Assembly: GCF_020447305.1 (NCBI RefSeq)
Contig: NZ_CP095732.1
Span: 1,644,501-1,708,500 of the forward strand
Direction: 5' to 3'
Source: Abyssibius alkaniclasticus
GTDB lineage: Bacteria; Pseudomonadota; Alphaproteobacteria; Rhodobacterales; Rhodobacteraceae
DNA: 64,000 nt
The notes under the pieces were generated by a model, which saw only the letters and a program-made list of their open reading frames with translations, did no database searches and was not told the DNA's origin. Shown piece after piece: positions 36,486 to 45,730 of the stretch (positions within the stretch are counted from its first letter, which is position 1; each line of letters starts with the position of its first letter). The translations under genes were made by a program, and so were the position numbers.

Positions 36486-37589
36486 CTAGCCGGTTTTGAT
36501 CTGCTGCCAGGCGCGGGTCATGGCGCGGTCCTGCTCTTCGTTGAAGGGCTTGGGTGCCCAGATGCGCGACAGGGTTTCGGCATCGGGGTAAACCGCCGGA
36601 TCGTTGATGATGTAATCTTCGATGAACGGGTCTGCCGCCGCATTGGCCGAGGCATAGTTCACATAATTCACGCAGCCTGCCGCCACTTCGGGTTGCAGCA
36701 TGAAGTTGATGAATTCATAGGCCTCGTCCATATTCGGCGCATCGGCGGGAATGGACATCACGTCTATCCAGGCAGGCGCGCCGGTTTTGGGCACGAAATA
36801 GGCAAGGTCCATTTCAATCCCCGCCTCCTCGGCCCGCCAGCGCGCGGTGGCATAATCGCCCGACCAGTTGTTGACCATGCACAGCTCGCCATTGGGAATG
36901 GCGTTGAGGTAGTTGGCATTGTCAAAGGTGCGGATATATTGCCGGATCGGGCGGAACGCCTCGACCACCTTGTCATAATCGGCCACGTTCGTCGTGTCAC
37001 CATCGAGCCCCAGATAGCGCAGCACCATCAGCATGATGTCGGTCGGGCTGTCCAGAATGGAAATGCCGCAATCGGCCAGTGCCGCGGCATTGGCCGGGTC
37101 GAACAGAATGTCCATGCTGGTCAGGTCGGCATCGGGCAGACGCTCGCGCACCAGATCCATGTTGAAGGTAAAGCCGACCGTGCCCCACATATAGGGCACA
37201 CCGTATTTCGACCCGTCATCCCAGCCATTCATGATGCGCAAAATTTCGGGGTTGAGGTTGCTCCACCCGCTCAAGCGCGATTTGTCCAGCTCCTGATAGA
37301 CCCCGGCCTGAATGAAGCGCGGCGAGGAGATACCGGCGGAAAAGGCCACATCATACCCGGTCGAGCCGGCCAGCATCTTGGCCTCCATCTCTTCGGCCGA
37401 TGAATATGTGTCATAAATCGGGGTGATGCCGGTGGCGGCTTCAAAATCCTCCAGCGTGGTTTCGCCAATATAATCGGCCCAGTTATACACATTGACCCGG
37501 CGCGCTTGCGCCCAGGCCGGTTGCACATAGGGCATGGCAAGCGCGCCACCCAGTGCTGTCAGGGCCGTCCTTCGGTTCAGTTTGGTCAT
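36486..37589 (-). CDS. Polyamine-type periplasmic binding protein (PotD/PotF-like)
   Basis: 367 residues. A signal peptide MTKLNRRTALTALGGALAMPYVQPAWA with two Arg precedes the mature start at about residue 28; the pattern is close to a Tat or Sec signal. The mature part has VNVYNWADYIGE, the hallmark of PotD/PotF. The ligand-binding Asp/Trp pattern suggests a cationic ligand. The ATG has AGGAG 6 nt upstream. It sets the importer's specificity and is encoded right after the Rieske oxygenases, so the ligand is probably the operon's substrate. Confidence 0.9.
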   Translation of the reverse strand: MTKLNRRTALTALGGALAMPYVQPAWAQARRVNVYNWADYIGETTLEDFEAATGITPIYDTYSSAEEMEAKMLAGSTGYDVAFSAGISSPRFIQAGVYQELDKSRLSGWSNLNPEILRIMNGWDDGSKYGVPYMWGTVGFTFNMDLVRERLPDADLTSMDILFDPANAAALADCGISILDSPTDIMLMVLRYLGLDGDTTNVADYDKVVEAFRPIRQYIRTFDNANYLNAIPNGELCMVNNWSGDYATARWRAEEAGIEMDLAYFVPKTGAPAWIDVMSIPADAPNMDEAYEFINFMLQPEVAAGCVNYVNYASANAAADPFIEDYIINDPAVYPDAETLSRIWAPKPFNEEQDRAMTRAWQQIKTG

Positions 37590-37619
37590 GGTAGGCTCCT
37601 TTGTTGGATAAGGTTCAGG

Positions 37620-38840
37620 TTACGGCTTCTCTGTCCGGTTGGAGACCAAATCTGCGTTGATCTCGGCGATTTCCCATTCCTCGGGTGCAGTTTCCCGGTT
37701 CATCACGGGTAAAATCTTGCGCAATTCATCATGGTGGGCGCGCAGCCCGTATTCGAGGTCTGACAAATGGAAATTCTCAAAAGCGGTGGATTTCATCGAC
37801 TCGTTTGACCAGATCGAAAGCTGCTGGTCTTCTGCCGATGTATCGCGGTCAATCCGCATGGCCAGATAGCGCGCCGCGCGGGTGGCACGGTCTTCATGGG
37901 CATGGCGATAGAGCCGGCCCTGAAGCCGGGTTTCCTGCGGGCTGATCGGAATATCCTGATAATATTGCGCCCCTTCCGGCGTGAAGGCGATCACGGCATT
38001 CGGGAAAATCCCGTAATAGGTCCATGCCCGTTGCAGATGCTGCGGCAACCAGTCTTGCAGGGGTGAGATTTTCACATAGTTGCGCACCGACCATTTGCGC
38101 CCCGGCCGGTCGCCATAGGTGGCGATAGAGCGGTTGATGCCATTGGTGTTGAACTCGTCGCGATAGGTGGGGCCGTAAAGCTCTTGCAGCGCCGGATGGG
38201 CCATAGCCACATGGTAGCCCTCATTGTCGACATCGCGCACCGATTTCCAGTTCACCGGCAGGGTGGTTGCCCATTGCACCTCCTCGGCGGGCAAAAGCCC
38301 GGCGGCGCGGTAAGCGGCAAGCTCGGCGTCATAGGGGGCCATCAGATCGGCGATTTTGGGCTGCGGGCCGGGGGCGAAGCGCAGAAAGATGAAGCCGTGC
38401 CAGATATCCATCTCAATGGGCTTCAGGCCAAATTCATCGCGGTCCATCTCGCCAAAGCTTTCGGGGCGGGCGGCGCCGCGCAAACTGCCATCGAGGTTGT
38501 AAACCCAGCCATGAAACGGGCAGACCATTGCGCCCTTGCAATGGCCCGATGTGCCGTCGGCCAGCCGCGCGCCCCGGTGGCGGCAAAGGTTGTGAAAGGC
38601 GCGCACAACGCCATCCTGCCCGCGCATCACCAGCGCGCGTTCGCCCAGCAAATCGAAGGTCAGCCAGTCGCCGGGGGCGGCGATATCGCCGACATGGCCG
38701 GCAATCTGCCAATGGGTCAGGAACAGGGTTTCGCATTCAAGGTTGAACATGGCCTTGGAATGATAGGTCCAGGCGGGCAGGCCGCGGCGGTCCCAGTCAT
38801 TGGGCATTTTACGGGGTTTTGTGCGGGTCATCATGGTCAT
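37620..38840 (-). CDS. Rieske oxygenase alpha subunit, copy 1 (GbcA/CntA-like class)
   Basis: 406 residues. The Rieske [2Fe-2S] ligands are in CRHRGARL and CPFHGW, followed by an iron-binding catalytic domain with NWKSVRDVDNEGYHVAMAHPAL, where the two His and a downstream Asp are expected to hold the mononuclear iron. Enzymes of this class oxidise quaternary ammonium compounds (glycine betaine, carnitine, stachydrine), removing methyl groups or splitting C-N bonds. It overlaps copy 2 by four bases. No reductase gene is present nearby, so electrons must come from elsewhere. Confidence 0.88.
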   Translation of the reverse strand: MTMMTRTKPRKMPNDWDRRGLPAWTYHSKAMFNLECETLFLTHWQIAGHVGDIAAPGDWLTFDLLGERALVMRGQDGVVRAFHNLCRHRGARLADGTSGHCKGAMVCPFHGWVYNLDGSLRGAARPESFGEMDRDEFGLKPIEMDIWHGFIFLRFAPGPQPKIADLMAPYDAELAAYRAAGLLPAEEVQWATTLPVNWKSVRDVDNEGYHVAMAHPALQELYGPTYRDEFNTNGINRSIATYGDRPGRKWSVRNYVKISPLQDWLPQHLQRAWTYYGIFPNAVIAFTPEGAQYYQDIPISPQETRLQGRLYRHAHEDRATRAARYLAMRIDRDTSAEDQQLSIWSNESMKSTAFENFHLSDLEYGLRAHHDELRKILPVMNRETAPEEWEIAEINADLVSNRTEKP

Positions 38841-39979
38841 TTTTGCGCTCCGGTCCGGGGGGCCATGCGGGCCAGCACCCAGCGGTGAAAGTTGTGAATG
38901 TCAAACTCTTGCGGCATCAGCCGCGCGCATCGGAAGCGCGAGGAGCGCAGGCCGCGCTGGTTCATCTCGCAGGCCGCCGCGTCCTGCTCCATCACGAGCG
39001 CGGCAAACGAGGCGACATGTTCGGCATCAAACCCCGGCTGGGCAAGCGTTTCGGCAGAAAACAGCCATTCGGCGGTCAGCCGTGTGGTTTCCGGCCCCGT
39101 CGCCTCCAGCCGCACAAGGCGCACATGGTCGCAATGTGCGACGATAAACATGGTCGGGTAGAGCGTGGCAAAGGTAAAGCCCGCCGCGCGTTCGGCAGCC
39201 GTAAGGTCGGGAAATTCCGGACCACAGGGCGCGCCATCGGGTGTCCAGCTTTGGGTGCCCGCCTTCAGCGCGGCGGGCTGCGGGGCGCCGGGCGCATAAT
39301 CCTTGGCCTCGGCGGGCGACATGATGCCCTTTTGATAGACCGGCACACGGTCGACCAGTTCGGGGTGGATGCCGGGGCAATGCAGGCATTCGTTGTAGTT
39401 TTCCCAGAAGACCTTCCAGTTGCAGGCCAGATCGCGGGTAAGGCTATGGCCGGTGACAAGGTCATCCATCGGCCAGTTGTCCAGCGCGTTCAGCCCGATA
39501 TCGGGGGCAAGCTCGGGCGGTGTTTCGGCAAGGCTCAAGAAGATCAGCCCGTTCCACAGCCTGTGGTGGACCTTGTGAAGCCCGTGGTCGGCCTTGTTGA
39601 AATCATCGGTTGGTGTGGCAAAGGCGGTGGAAACCAGCCGCCCGTCAAACGCATAGGCCCAGGCATGATAGGGGCAGGTGATGAGCTTGCCCTTCATCGG
39701 CTTTTCATGCAGCTCGCAAAGCTCGGCCCCGCGATGGGCGCAAGTGTTGTGGAATGCCGCAATTTCGCCCGCCGCGTTGCGGCACAGAACCAGGTTTTCG
39801 CCCGCCACGGTAATGCGCCGCATGGTGCCGCCGGGCAGGTCCGCCAGCCGCCCCACATAGACCCAGCTTTGCCCCCAGATGCCCGCCTGTTCGCGCGCAA
39901 ACCAGTCGGGCGCGAAATACGCCTCAGCCGGAAGACCTTCCGGGCAGTGGTTCAGCAGGGGCGATGGGCTTTCGTGCAT
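38837..39979 (-). CDS. Rieske oxygenase alpha subunit, copy 2 (GbcA-like)
   Basis: 380 residues. Rieske ligands are in CAHRGAEL and CPYHAWAY, and the catalytic iron motif is NWKVFWENYNECLHCPGIHPEL, very like glycine betaine monooxygenase GbcA. Compared with copy 1 it has the canonical NYxECxHC motif, so the two probably act on different intermediates. Gap of 8 bp to the GcvT gene and a 4-bp overlap with copy 1. Probable reaction: oxidative N-demethylation releasing formaldehyde, which is inference from the family. Confidence 0.9.
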   Translation of the reverse strand: MHESPSPLLNHCPEGLPAEAYFAPDWFAREQAGIWGQSWVYVGRLADLPGGTMRRITVAGENLVLCRNAAGEIAAFHNTCAHRGAELCELHEKPMKGKLITCPYHAWAYAFDGRLVSTAFATPTDDFNKADHGLHKVHHRLWNGLIFLSLAETPPELAPDIGLNALDNWPMDDLVTGHSLTRDLACNWKVFWENYNECLHCPGIHPELVDRVPVYQKGIMSPAEAKDYAPGAPQPAALKAGTQSWTPDGAPCGPEFPDLTAAERAAGFTFATLYPTMFIVAHCDHVRLVRLEATGPETTRLTAEWLFSAETLAQPGFDAEHVASFAALVMEQDAAACEMNQRGLRSSRFRCARLMPQEFDIHNFHRWVLARMAPRTGAQK

Positions 39980-39987
39980 GGTTGGCC

Positions 39988-41172
39988 TTAAAACGTGCCG
40001 GGCGGCGTTGCGCGGCGGCGTGCGGGGTTGAAAAACGGGCGTTTGGTGGGCGTGGCCTTCAGCATCAGCTTGACATATTGCAACTCGCGCAGGGCATAGA
40101 CCTCGACCCAGAGGTTGCCGGATTTGGCATCGTCATAGGGGCGTTCAAGCTGGGCAATGGCAAGGTTGCGCTTGGTCGTGGGCGACCAGACAGCGGCGGT
40201 GATATGCCCAACCTCGTGCTTTTTATCGTGATAGATGATCGAGCCTTCGGTAGAGACATTGCCCTCGATATCCAGCCCCACCAGCGCCCATCTGGAACCT
40301 TTGGCCTTTTCCGCCAGCAGCGCGCGGCGCCCGTTGAAATGGCCCTTGTCCCAGTCGATCATCCAATCAAGCGCCAGCTCGAAGGGCGAGCGCACACGGT
40401 CTTCGCGCAGGGCCTGGTTGGCGGGAATGAAATCCATATTCGTAATGATGAACCCGGCCTCGATACGGGCCATATCCAGCGCATGTGTGCCGATCGGGCG
40501 AATGCCCCAAGGCGCGCCAGCCTCCATCAGCCCATCCCACAGCGCCAAAGCATCGGCAGGATCGCACCAAAGCTCGTAGCCCAGATCGCCGGTGAAGCCC
40601 GTGCGCGAAATGCGCAAATTGCCGCTTTCAAACGGCAGATCGACCATGCGAAAGGGTTTCAATGTATCAATAGCAAAGCCCATTTTGCGCAGAACATTGG
40701 CGCTGCACGGGCCTTGAAGCGACAGCGCGGCGATGTTTTCCGTCACCTCGGCAACAGTTACATTGTAACCGATGGCCGAGTCGCTCAGCCAGGGCAGATG
40801 CCGTTCCTGACAGCAAATCAGGAAGCTGTTTTCGGCCAGCCGGAACAGTGTGCCGTCATCCAGAATCTTGCCCGCATCATCGCACCATATGGTGTAATGC
40901 ACCGCACCCACGGCAAGCTTGGCGACATTGCGCACGGTCAGCCGGTTGAGATAGGCAAGCGCATCGGGCCCCTGCACGGCGTATTTGACCATCGGGGTCA
41001 GGTCATAGACACTCGCGCCGTTGCGAATGGCGGTATATTCCATTTCAGGGTCGTCATAGGCCAGCGCGGAGATATAGCCGCCCCAGTTGCCCCATTCGGC
41101 CAGCACATTCGCGGCCTCCATACGCGGGTAAAAGACCGAGCGTTGCAGCGGTTGTTTGTAATGCTGGTTCAT
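39988..41172 (-). CDS. GcvT-family (aminomethyltransferase-like) folate-dependent demethylase
   Basis: 394 residues from the ATG at 41172, which overlaps the previous stop. The GcvT fold is shown by RNGASVYDLTPMVKYAVQGPDALAYLNRL, DDGTLFRLAENSFLICC, LQGPCSANVL, SRTGFTGDLGYELWC and ALDMARIEAGF. GcvT relatives move one-carbon units to tetrahydrofolate; DMSP demethylase and several O- or N-demethylases belong here. It lacks the glycine cleavage partners, so it is not the glycine system. Between flavin oxidoreductases and Rieske oxygenases, a demethylation step is the best guess. Confidence 0.82.
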   Translation of the reverse strand: MNQHYKQPLQRSVFYPRMEAANVLAEWGNWGGYISALAYDDPEMEYTAIRNGASVYDLTPMVKYAVQGPDALAYLNRLTVRNVAKLAVGAVHYTIWCDDAGKILDDGTLFRLAENSFLICCQERHLPWLSDSAIGYNVTVAEVTENIAALSLQGPCSANVLRKMGFAIDTLKPFRMVDLPFESGNLRISRTGFTGDLGYELWCDPADALALWDGLMEAGAPWGIRPIGTHALDMARIEAGFIITNMDFIPANQALREDRVRSPFELALDWMIDWDKGHFNGRRALLAEKAKGSRWALVGLDIEGNVSTEGSIIYHDKKHEVGHITAAVWSPTTKRNLAIAQLERPYDDAKSGNLWVEVYALRELQYVKLMLKATPTKRPFFNPARRRATPPGTF

Positions 41173-42725
41173 GCGCCGCCCTTTCCCGACAGAATGCGCG
41201 TGGCCGCGTTCCAGCCCGCCGCGCCGGAAATGCCGCCACCGGGGTGGCTGCCCGCGCCTGCCAGCCACAGGCCGGGCAGGGGGGTGGCATATTGCGCAGC
41301 ATCGTAGGTGGGGCGCAAAAACAGCATGTTTTCAACGGCCAACTCGCCATGATGCCAGTTGCCGCCGACCATGCCGAAGCGCGCCTCGATGTCTTGTGGC
41401 ATCAGCAATTCGGCATGGTCGACCAGCTTGCCAATGCCGGGCGCAAAGCGTTCGAGCATGGCCATAGAATTGGTCAGCATCTGCGCGCGCGCCGCCTCCA
41501 ACCCGTCTTTCGGCGCGTGCGGGGCGAATTGCACGATGGCGGAAAGCTGGTGTTTGCCGTCGGGCGCGTGGCCGGATTCATGCGCCGAGGGGAGCGTGAT
41601 TTCCATGACCGGCGCATCCGGCACCTCGCCGTATTTCACCGCGTTAAAGGCGTTTTCAACCGCGTTCACGCCCGGCGCGACAAGCAGGCGGGATTTCAGA
41701 TCTGCCCCGCGAAAATCGGGTGCAGATTTCAGCGCCAGATGCAGCCGCGCCGCTGCCCCACGGCTTTTGGCACTGCGGATGCGGCGAAGGAATTCGGTGT
41801 CCAGATACGCGGGGCCAACCAGATCGAGCAGGGTGGTTTTGGGGCTGATGGCAGAGATGATTGTCTGCGCCATATACGTGTCGCCATTTTCCAGCCGCAC
41901 ACCGCTGGCACGGTCGTTTTGCACCAGAATCTGCGCGACCTTACTGTTACAATGTAACGTAACGCCCGCCGCCTCGGCTGCCTTTTGCATGGCGGCAGAG
42001 ACCGCGCCCATGCCGCCCGCAGGCAGGGTTAGGGCGGCGGCTTTGCCGGCAGCGGAATTGGCCAGCCGGTTGAGCAGCAAGATCAGCGAATTGGGTGAAC
42101 GCGGGCCAAGCCATGCGCCAAGCGTGGCATCAAAGGCCAGCGCGCCGCGCAAACGGTCATCACTCAGATCATCCTCAAGCACATCGGCGACATTGATCAG
42201 GATCATCCGCAAAAACTCGCGGAAATTCGCACGCCCAAGGCGGCGGATGCCCCAGCCAAGCTGGGCGAGCTTCACCATCGGGTTGCCAACGCCGCGCGCG
42301 ATGCGCGGCGGGGTCAGCGCCTTGAACGGGGCCAGAACGCGGGCAAATTCGCTGAGTTTTGCGTGCAGTGCTTCATAGGCGGCGCGGTCCGCCTTGGCGC
42401 CATCGCCGGACAGCGCAGCACCGTTGATCGTGAGATGCGCGCCATCCTCGGACAACGCCACGGTATCAAGATCACGCGAAACATAGGCCAGCCCGTGGCT
42501 CTCCAGCCCCATGCCGCTGATCACCCGCGTATCGAGCGCGTGCAGAATATGCGCAAGGCTGGTCGGGTAGCCGGGGGCAAATTCGTAACCTGCGGCACCA
42601 CCGCCTACGGCGGCGCCCGCCTCAAGCAGGCACACACGCGCGCCGGTTTGCGCCAGTTTGGTGGCACAGGCCAGACCGTTGGGGCCGGCCCCGATCACGA
42701 TATGGTTAAAAGACGGCATAGGCAT
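41169..42725 (-). CDS. CrtI-like FAD-dependent oxidoreductase, copy 1
   Basis: 518 residues. The N-terminal Rossmann motif HIVIGAGPNGLACATKLAQTGARVCLLEAG (residues 8-37) binds FAD, and the C-terminal LWLAGAGSHPGGGISGAAGWNAA is the second FAD contact of the phytoene desaturase-like family. No carotenoid genes surround it, so it is more likely an amine or amino-acid-type oxidase or dehydrogenase. It overlaps copy 2 by 20 bp and the GcvT gene by 4 bp. Confidence 0.87.
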   Translation of the reverse strand: MPMPSFNHIVIGAGPNGLACATKLAQTGARVCLLEAGAAVGGGAAGYEFAPGYPTSLAHILHALDTRVISGMGLESHGLAYVSRDLDTVALSEDGAHLTINGAALSGDGAKADRAAYEALHAKLSEFARVLAPFKALTPPRIARGVGNPMVKLAQLGWGIRRLGRANFREFLRMILINVADVLEDDLSDDRLRGALAFDATLGAWLGPRSPNSLILLLNRLANSAAGKAAALTLPAGGMGAVSAAMQKAAEAAGVTLHCNSKVAQILVQNDRASGVRLENGDTYMAQTIISAISPKTTLLDLVGPAYLDTEFLRRIRSAKSRGAAARLHLALKSAPDFRGADLKSRLLVAPGVNAVENAFNAVKYGEVPDAPVMEITLPSAHESGHAPDGKHQLSAIVQFAPHAPKDGLEAARAQMLTNSMAMLERFAPGIGKLVDHAELLMPQDIEARFGMVGGNWHHGELAVENMLFLRPTYDAAQYATPLPGLWLAGAGSHPGGGISGAAGWNAATRILSGKGGA

Positions 42726-44322
42726 CGCTTATCTGGTTCGGGCCACGGGTTTCGCGCAGGATTTCGGCAGCGGCATTGCGCCCCGGCGCGCCCATCACCC
42801 CGCCGCCCGGATGGGTGGAGGAGCCACAGATCCACAAATCTTTGATGGGCGAGCGGTATTGCGCATAGCCCGGCACGGGGCGGTTGAACAAAAGCTGATC
42901 GAAGGTCAACTCGCCCTGAAAGATATTGCCCTCGGTCAGGCCAACCTCGGCCTCCAACTCGCGCGGGGTGCGCACTTCAGCATGAAGGATGAGGTTCTTG
43001 AAGCCGGGGGCGTAATCCTCGATCTGGTCGATCACCGTCTGGCCAAAGGCGTCGCGGTCGGCATCGGACCAGTCGCGGCCCTCGATTTTCGGCGGGGCAT
43101 ATTGCACGAAACAGCTCATGAAATGCTTGCCCGGCGGGGTCATCGTCGGGTCGATCATTGTGGGGATCATCATGTCCTGGAACGGGTCGCGGCTGAAATG
43201 GCCTGCCTTCCAGTCATCATAGGCGCGCTCCATCCGTTCGATGGAATCGGTGAAATGCAGATCGCCGCGATACATCGGCGCGCCTTCGGGCAGGGCGGTG
43301 AATTTCGGGGCAGCATCAAGCGCGATGTTGAGCTTGCCCGAGGAGCCGCGGATTTTGAAGTTTTTCACCTGCCGGACAAAATCGCCGGGCAGATCATCCT
43401 CGTCGACATGCTTGAGGAACGTGCGCTTCACATCCATGTTCGACACGATGCGGTTGCCCATATATGTGTCGCCATTCTCAAGCGCCACACCGTAGGCACG
43501 ACCGTTTTTGACCAGCACCCTGGCCACGCCGGAACCTGCACGAATTTCGCCGCCCGCATCCTCGAACGAGTTCTTCAGCGCCTGCGTGATCGCCCCCATG
43601 CCGCCACGCGCAAAGCCCCAGGCGCCGACATTGCCATCGACATCGCCCATATAATGATGCAGCAGAACATAGGCCGAACCGGGCGACATCGGGCCAAGTG
43701 CTGTGCCGATAATGGCCGACACGGCGAGATAGCCTTTGATCACTGGGTTCTCGAAATACTCATCCAGATAGTCCGAAATACTCATCGTCCAGAAGCGGAT
43801 CATCTCGTAGATCTGCCGTTCGGACATTTCGAAAACCTTGCGGCCCAGATAGGCCAGCTCGCCCAGGTCGCGCGGGCGCAAGCGGCTCGGGTCGGGCGGG
43901 GTGCGCATCAGAAGCGGGCGAATGAAGCGGCAATGGCGCATCACATCGCGCGAATAGCGGTCGTAAGCCTCGGCATCGCGCGGGGAATGGCGGGCAAATT
44001 CGCGGCGGTTCGCATCGTGGTTGCGATGGGTGGCCAGATAGCCGCCATCTTGTGTAAGCACGGCGCCACCCTCATAGGGCAGAATTTGCAGCCCGTATTT
44101 GGGCAGTTCCAGATCGCGCATGATCTCGGGGCGGAACAGGCTGCTGACATAGGAGCAGTTCGAATAGGTGAAGCCGGGGTAAAGGCTGCGCGACACGGCC
44201 GCACCGCCAACCCAGTCGTTCTTTTCGACAACCAGCACCGATTGCCCGGCCCGGGCCAGATAGCTGGCCGCAACCAGGCCGTTATGGCCGCCGCCAATGA
44301 TGATGGTGTCATGGCGGCTCAT
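42706..44322 (-). CDS. CrtI-like FAD-dependent oxidoreductase, copy 2
   Basis: 538 residues. FAD motif TIIIGGGHNGLVAASYLARAGQSVLVVEKN is at the N-terminus and LWICGSSTHPGGGVMGAPGRNAA near the C-terminus. It shares the layout of the next gene, so the pair looks like an old tandem duplication. Both may act as two halves of one heteromer or on successive intermediates. It overlaps the class III aminotransferase by four bases. Confidence 0.88.
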   Translation of the reverse strand: MSRHDTIIIGGGHNGLVAASYLARAGQSVLVVEKNDWVGGAAVSRSLYPGFTYSNCSYVSSLFRPEIMRDLELPKYGLQILPYEGGAVLTQDGGYLATHRNHDANRREFARHSPRDAEAYDRYSRDVMRHCRFIRPLLMRTPPDPSRLRPRDLGELAYLGRKVFEMSERQIYEMIRFWTMSISDYLDEYFENPVIKGYLAVSAIIGTALGPMSPGSAYVLLHHYMGDVDGNVGAWGFARGGMGAITQALKNSFEDAGGEIRAGSGVARVLVKNGRAYGVALENGDTYMGNRIVSNMDVKRTFLKHVDEDDLPGDFVRQVKNFKIRGSSGKLNIALDAAPKFTALPEGAPMYRGDLHFTDSIERMERAYDDWKAGHFSRDPFQDMMIPTMIDPTMTPPGKHFMSCFVQYAPPKIEGRDWSDADRDAFGQTVIDQIEDYAPGFKNLILHAEVRTPRELEAEVGLTEGNIFQGELTFDQLLFNRPVPGYAQYRSPIKDLWICGSSTHPGGGVMGAPGRNAAAEILRETRGPNQISDAYAVF

Positions 44323-45674
44323 GATCTGGCAGCATCCTCAAGGTCTTGCTGGGTTTGGTCCACGGCAATTTCCACGGCTTTCAGCGTGTCGCTCAGGCAG
44401 GATTGATCATGCGCTTCACACATAAACCAAGGCTCGCGGCTATCGGGTTCGACGATGATCCCCAGATCGTGCAAATGGTGGGCCATCGTGTCGTAGAAAG
44501 TATAGTCGGACTTTTTCCAATCGCGATAATTATCTGGCGCTTTTTCGGCGAAGAAAAGCCCGAACATGGAATCATGCCCGGTGAAGGAATGCACGATGTT
44601 GCGATCATCCAGAATTTTGGCGATGCCGTTTTGCAGGGTCTTGCCATAGGTCGCGAGGTTGGCCAGCGCGTCTGTTTCATCGAGAATGCGCAGGCATTCC
44701 TCGGCGGCGGCAATAGAGACCGAATGCGCCGTATAGGTGCCGCCATGCGCGGCGCCGTTATAGCCGAAGGTGCGCATCACATCCTCGCGCCCGGCGATGG
44801 CGGCAATCGGGTAGCCATTGGCCATAGCCTTAGCAAAGGTCGAGATATCGGGGATGACACCCAGCAGCGACTGGATGCCGCCGCGCGCCACGCGAAAGCC
44901 GGTTTTCACCTCGTCGATGATCAGCAGCACGCCGTATTCATCGCAGAGCTTGCGGGCAAGCCGCACATATTCGGGCGTGGCCAGAATGCCGCAGCAATTG
45001 CCCTGGATCGGCTCGATCAGCATGGCGGCCATTGTGTTGCCATAGCGGCGGAACACATCTTCGAGCCGCTGCATGTTGTTCATGGGCACCAGATGCGCAA
45101 GGGATTTCAGGGTTTGCGGAATGCCCTTGGAATAGGAGATTATGTCCGGGTCGCGGTTGGAGCCGGCCTCCCAATCCTCGACATCGGCCATCCACATGGC
45201 CGCGTCGAACAGCCCGTGATAGCCGCCTTCAACCAGCAGATAACTGTCGCGCCCGGTATGCGCGCGGGCCAGGCGCAGGGCGGCCATCACCGCCTCGGTG
45301 CCCGAGTTGGAATAGCGCACAAGGTCCATCCCCGGCACCATTTTGGCGATACGGTCGGCCACGGTCAGCTCGCGCTCGGTTGAAAGCGCAAACACGCCGC
45401 CCACCTCCATGCCCTTGCGGGCGGCGGCATCGACACGCGCATCGGCATAGCCGAGAATCGCGGGGCCATAGCCAAGCCGGTAGTCGACATAGCCATTGCC
45501 GTCGATATCCCAGATGCGCCCGCCCTTGCCGCGCGCCACATAGATCGTGCGATCATCGCCCCAATAGCGGAAAGACGAGGCCACGCCCAGCGGCAGGCGC
45601 TTGAGCGCGCGCTGAAACTGGGCATTGGATTTGGTAAGATTGCGCTGATCGGCGAGGGTCATAGACGGGTCCAT
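44319..45674 (-). CDS. Class III aminotransferase (glutamate-1-semialdehyde aminomutase-like)
   Basis: 451 residues from the ATG at 45674; an ATG at 45662 is as likely, and a TTG at 45749 would run into the operators. Motifs: YSNSGTEAVMAALRLARA, EGGYHG, LIIDEVKTGFR and the PLP lysine in STFAKAMANGYPIAAI. Resembles HemL-like transaminases that act on omega-amino or betaine-derived compounds. It is the first gene of the 14-gene operon, about 100 bp downstream of the tandem operators and divergent from the BetI-like gene. Confidence 0.87.
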   Translation of the reverse strand: MDPSMTLADQRNLTKSNAQFQRALKRLPLGVASSFRYWGDDRTIYVARGKGGRIWDIDGNGYVDYRLGYGPAILGYADARVDAAARKGMEVGGVFALSTERELTVADRIAKMVPGMDLVRYSNSGTEAVMAALRLARAHTGRDSYLLVEGGYHGLFDAAMWMADVEDWEAGSNRDPDIISYSKGIPQTLKSLAHLVPMNNMQRLEDVFRRYGNTMAAMLIEPIQGNCCGILATPEYVRLARKLCDEYGVLLIIDEVKTGFRVARGGIQSLLGVIPDISTFAKAMANGYPIAAIAGREDVMRTFGYNGAAHGGTYTAHSVSIAAAEECLRILDETDALANLATYGKTLQNGIAKILDDRNIVHSFTGHDSMFGLFFAEKAPDNYRDWKKSDYTFYDTMAHHLHDLGIIVEPDSREPWFMCEAHDQSCLSDTLKAVEIAVDQTQQDLEDAARS

Positions 45675-45730
45675 AGAATGAGTTTTGGGGCGAAACAGGG
45701 TTCTGAAACGCGCATCGACAGCATCGCCGG

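Noticed and set aside
39988-41172. Glycine cleavage system T protein
   Set aside because: No gcvH or gcvP genes nearby and gene context is oxidative amine catabolism; GcvT-like demethylase fits better.
41169-44322. Carotenoid biosynthesis cluster suggested by CrtI-like sequences
   Set aside because: No phytoene synthase, cyclase or other crt gene is present, and the pair is embedded in an amine-type operon.
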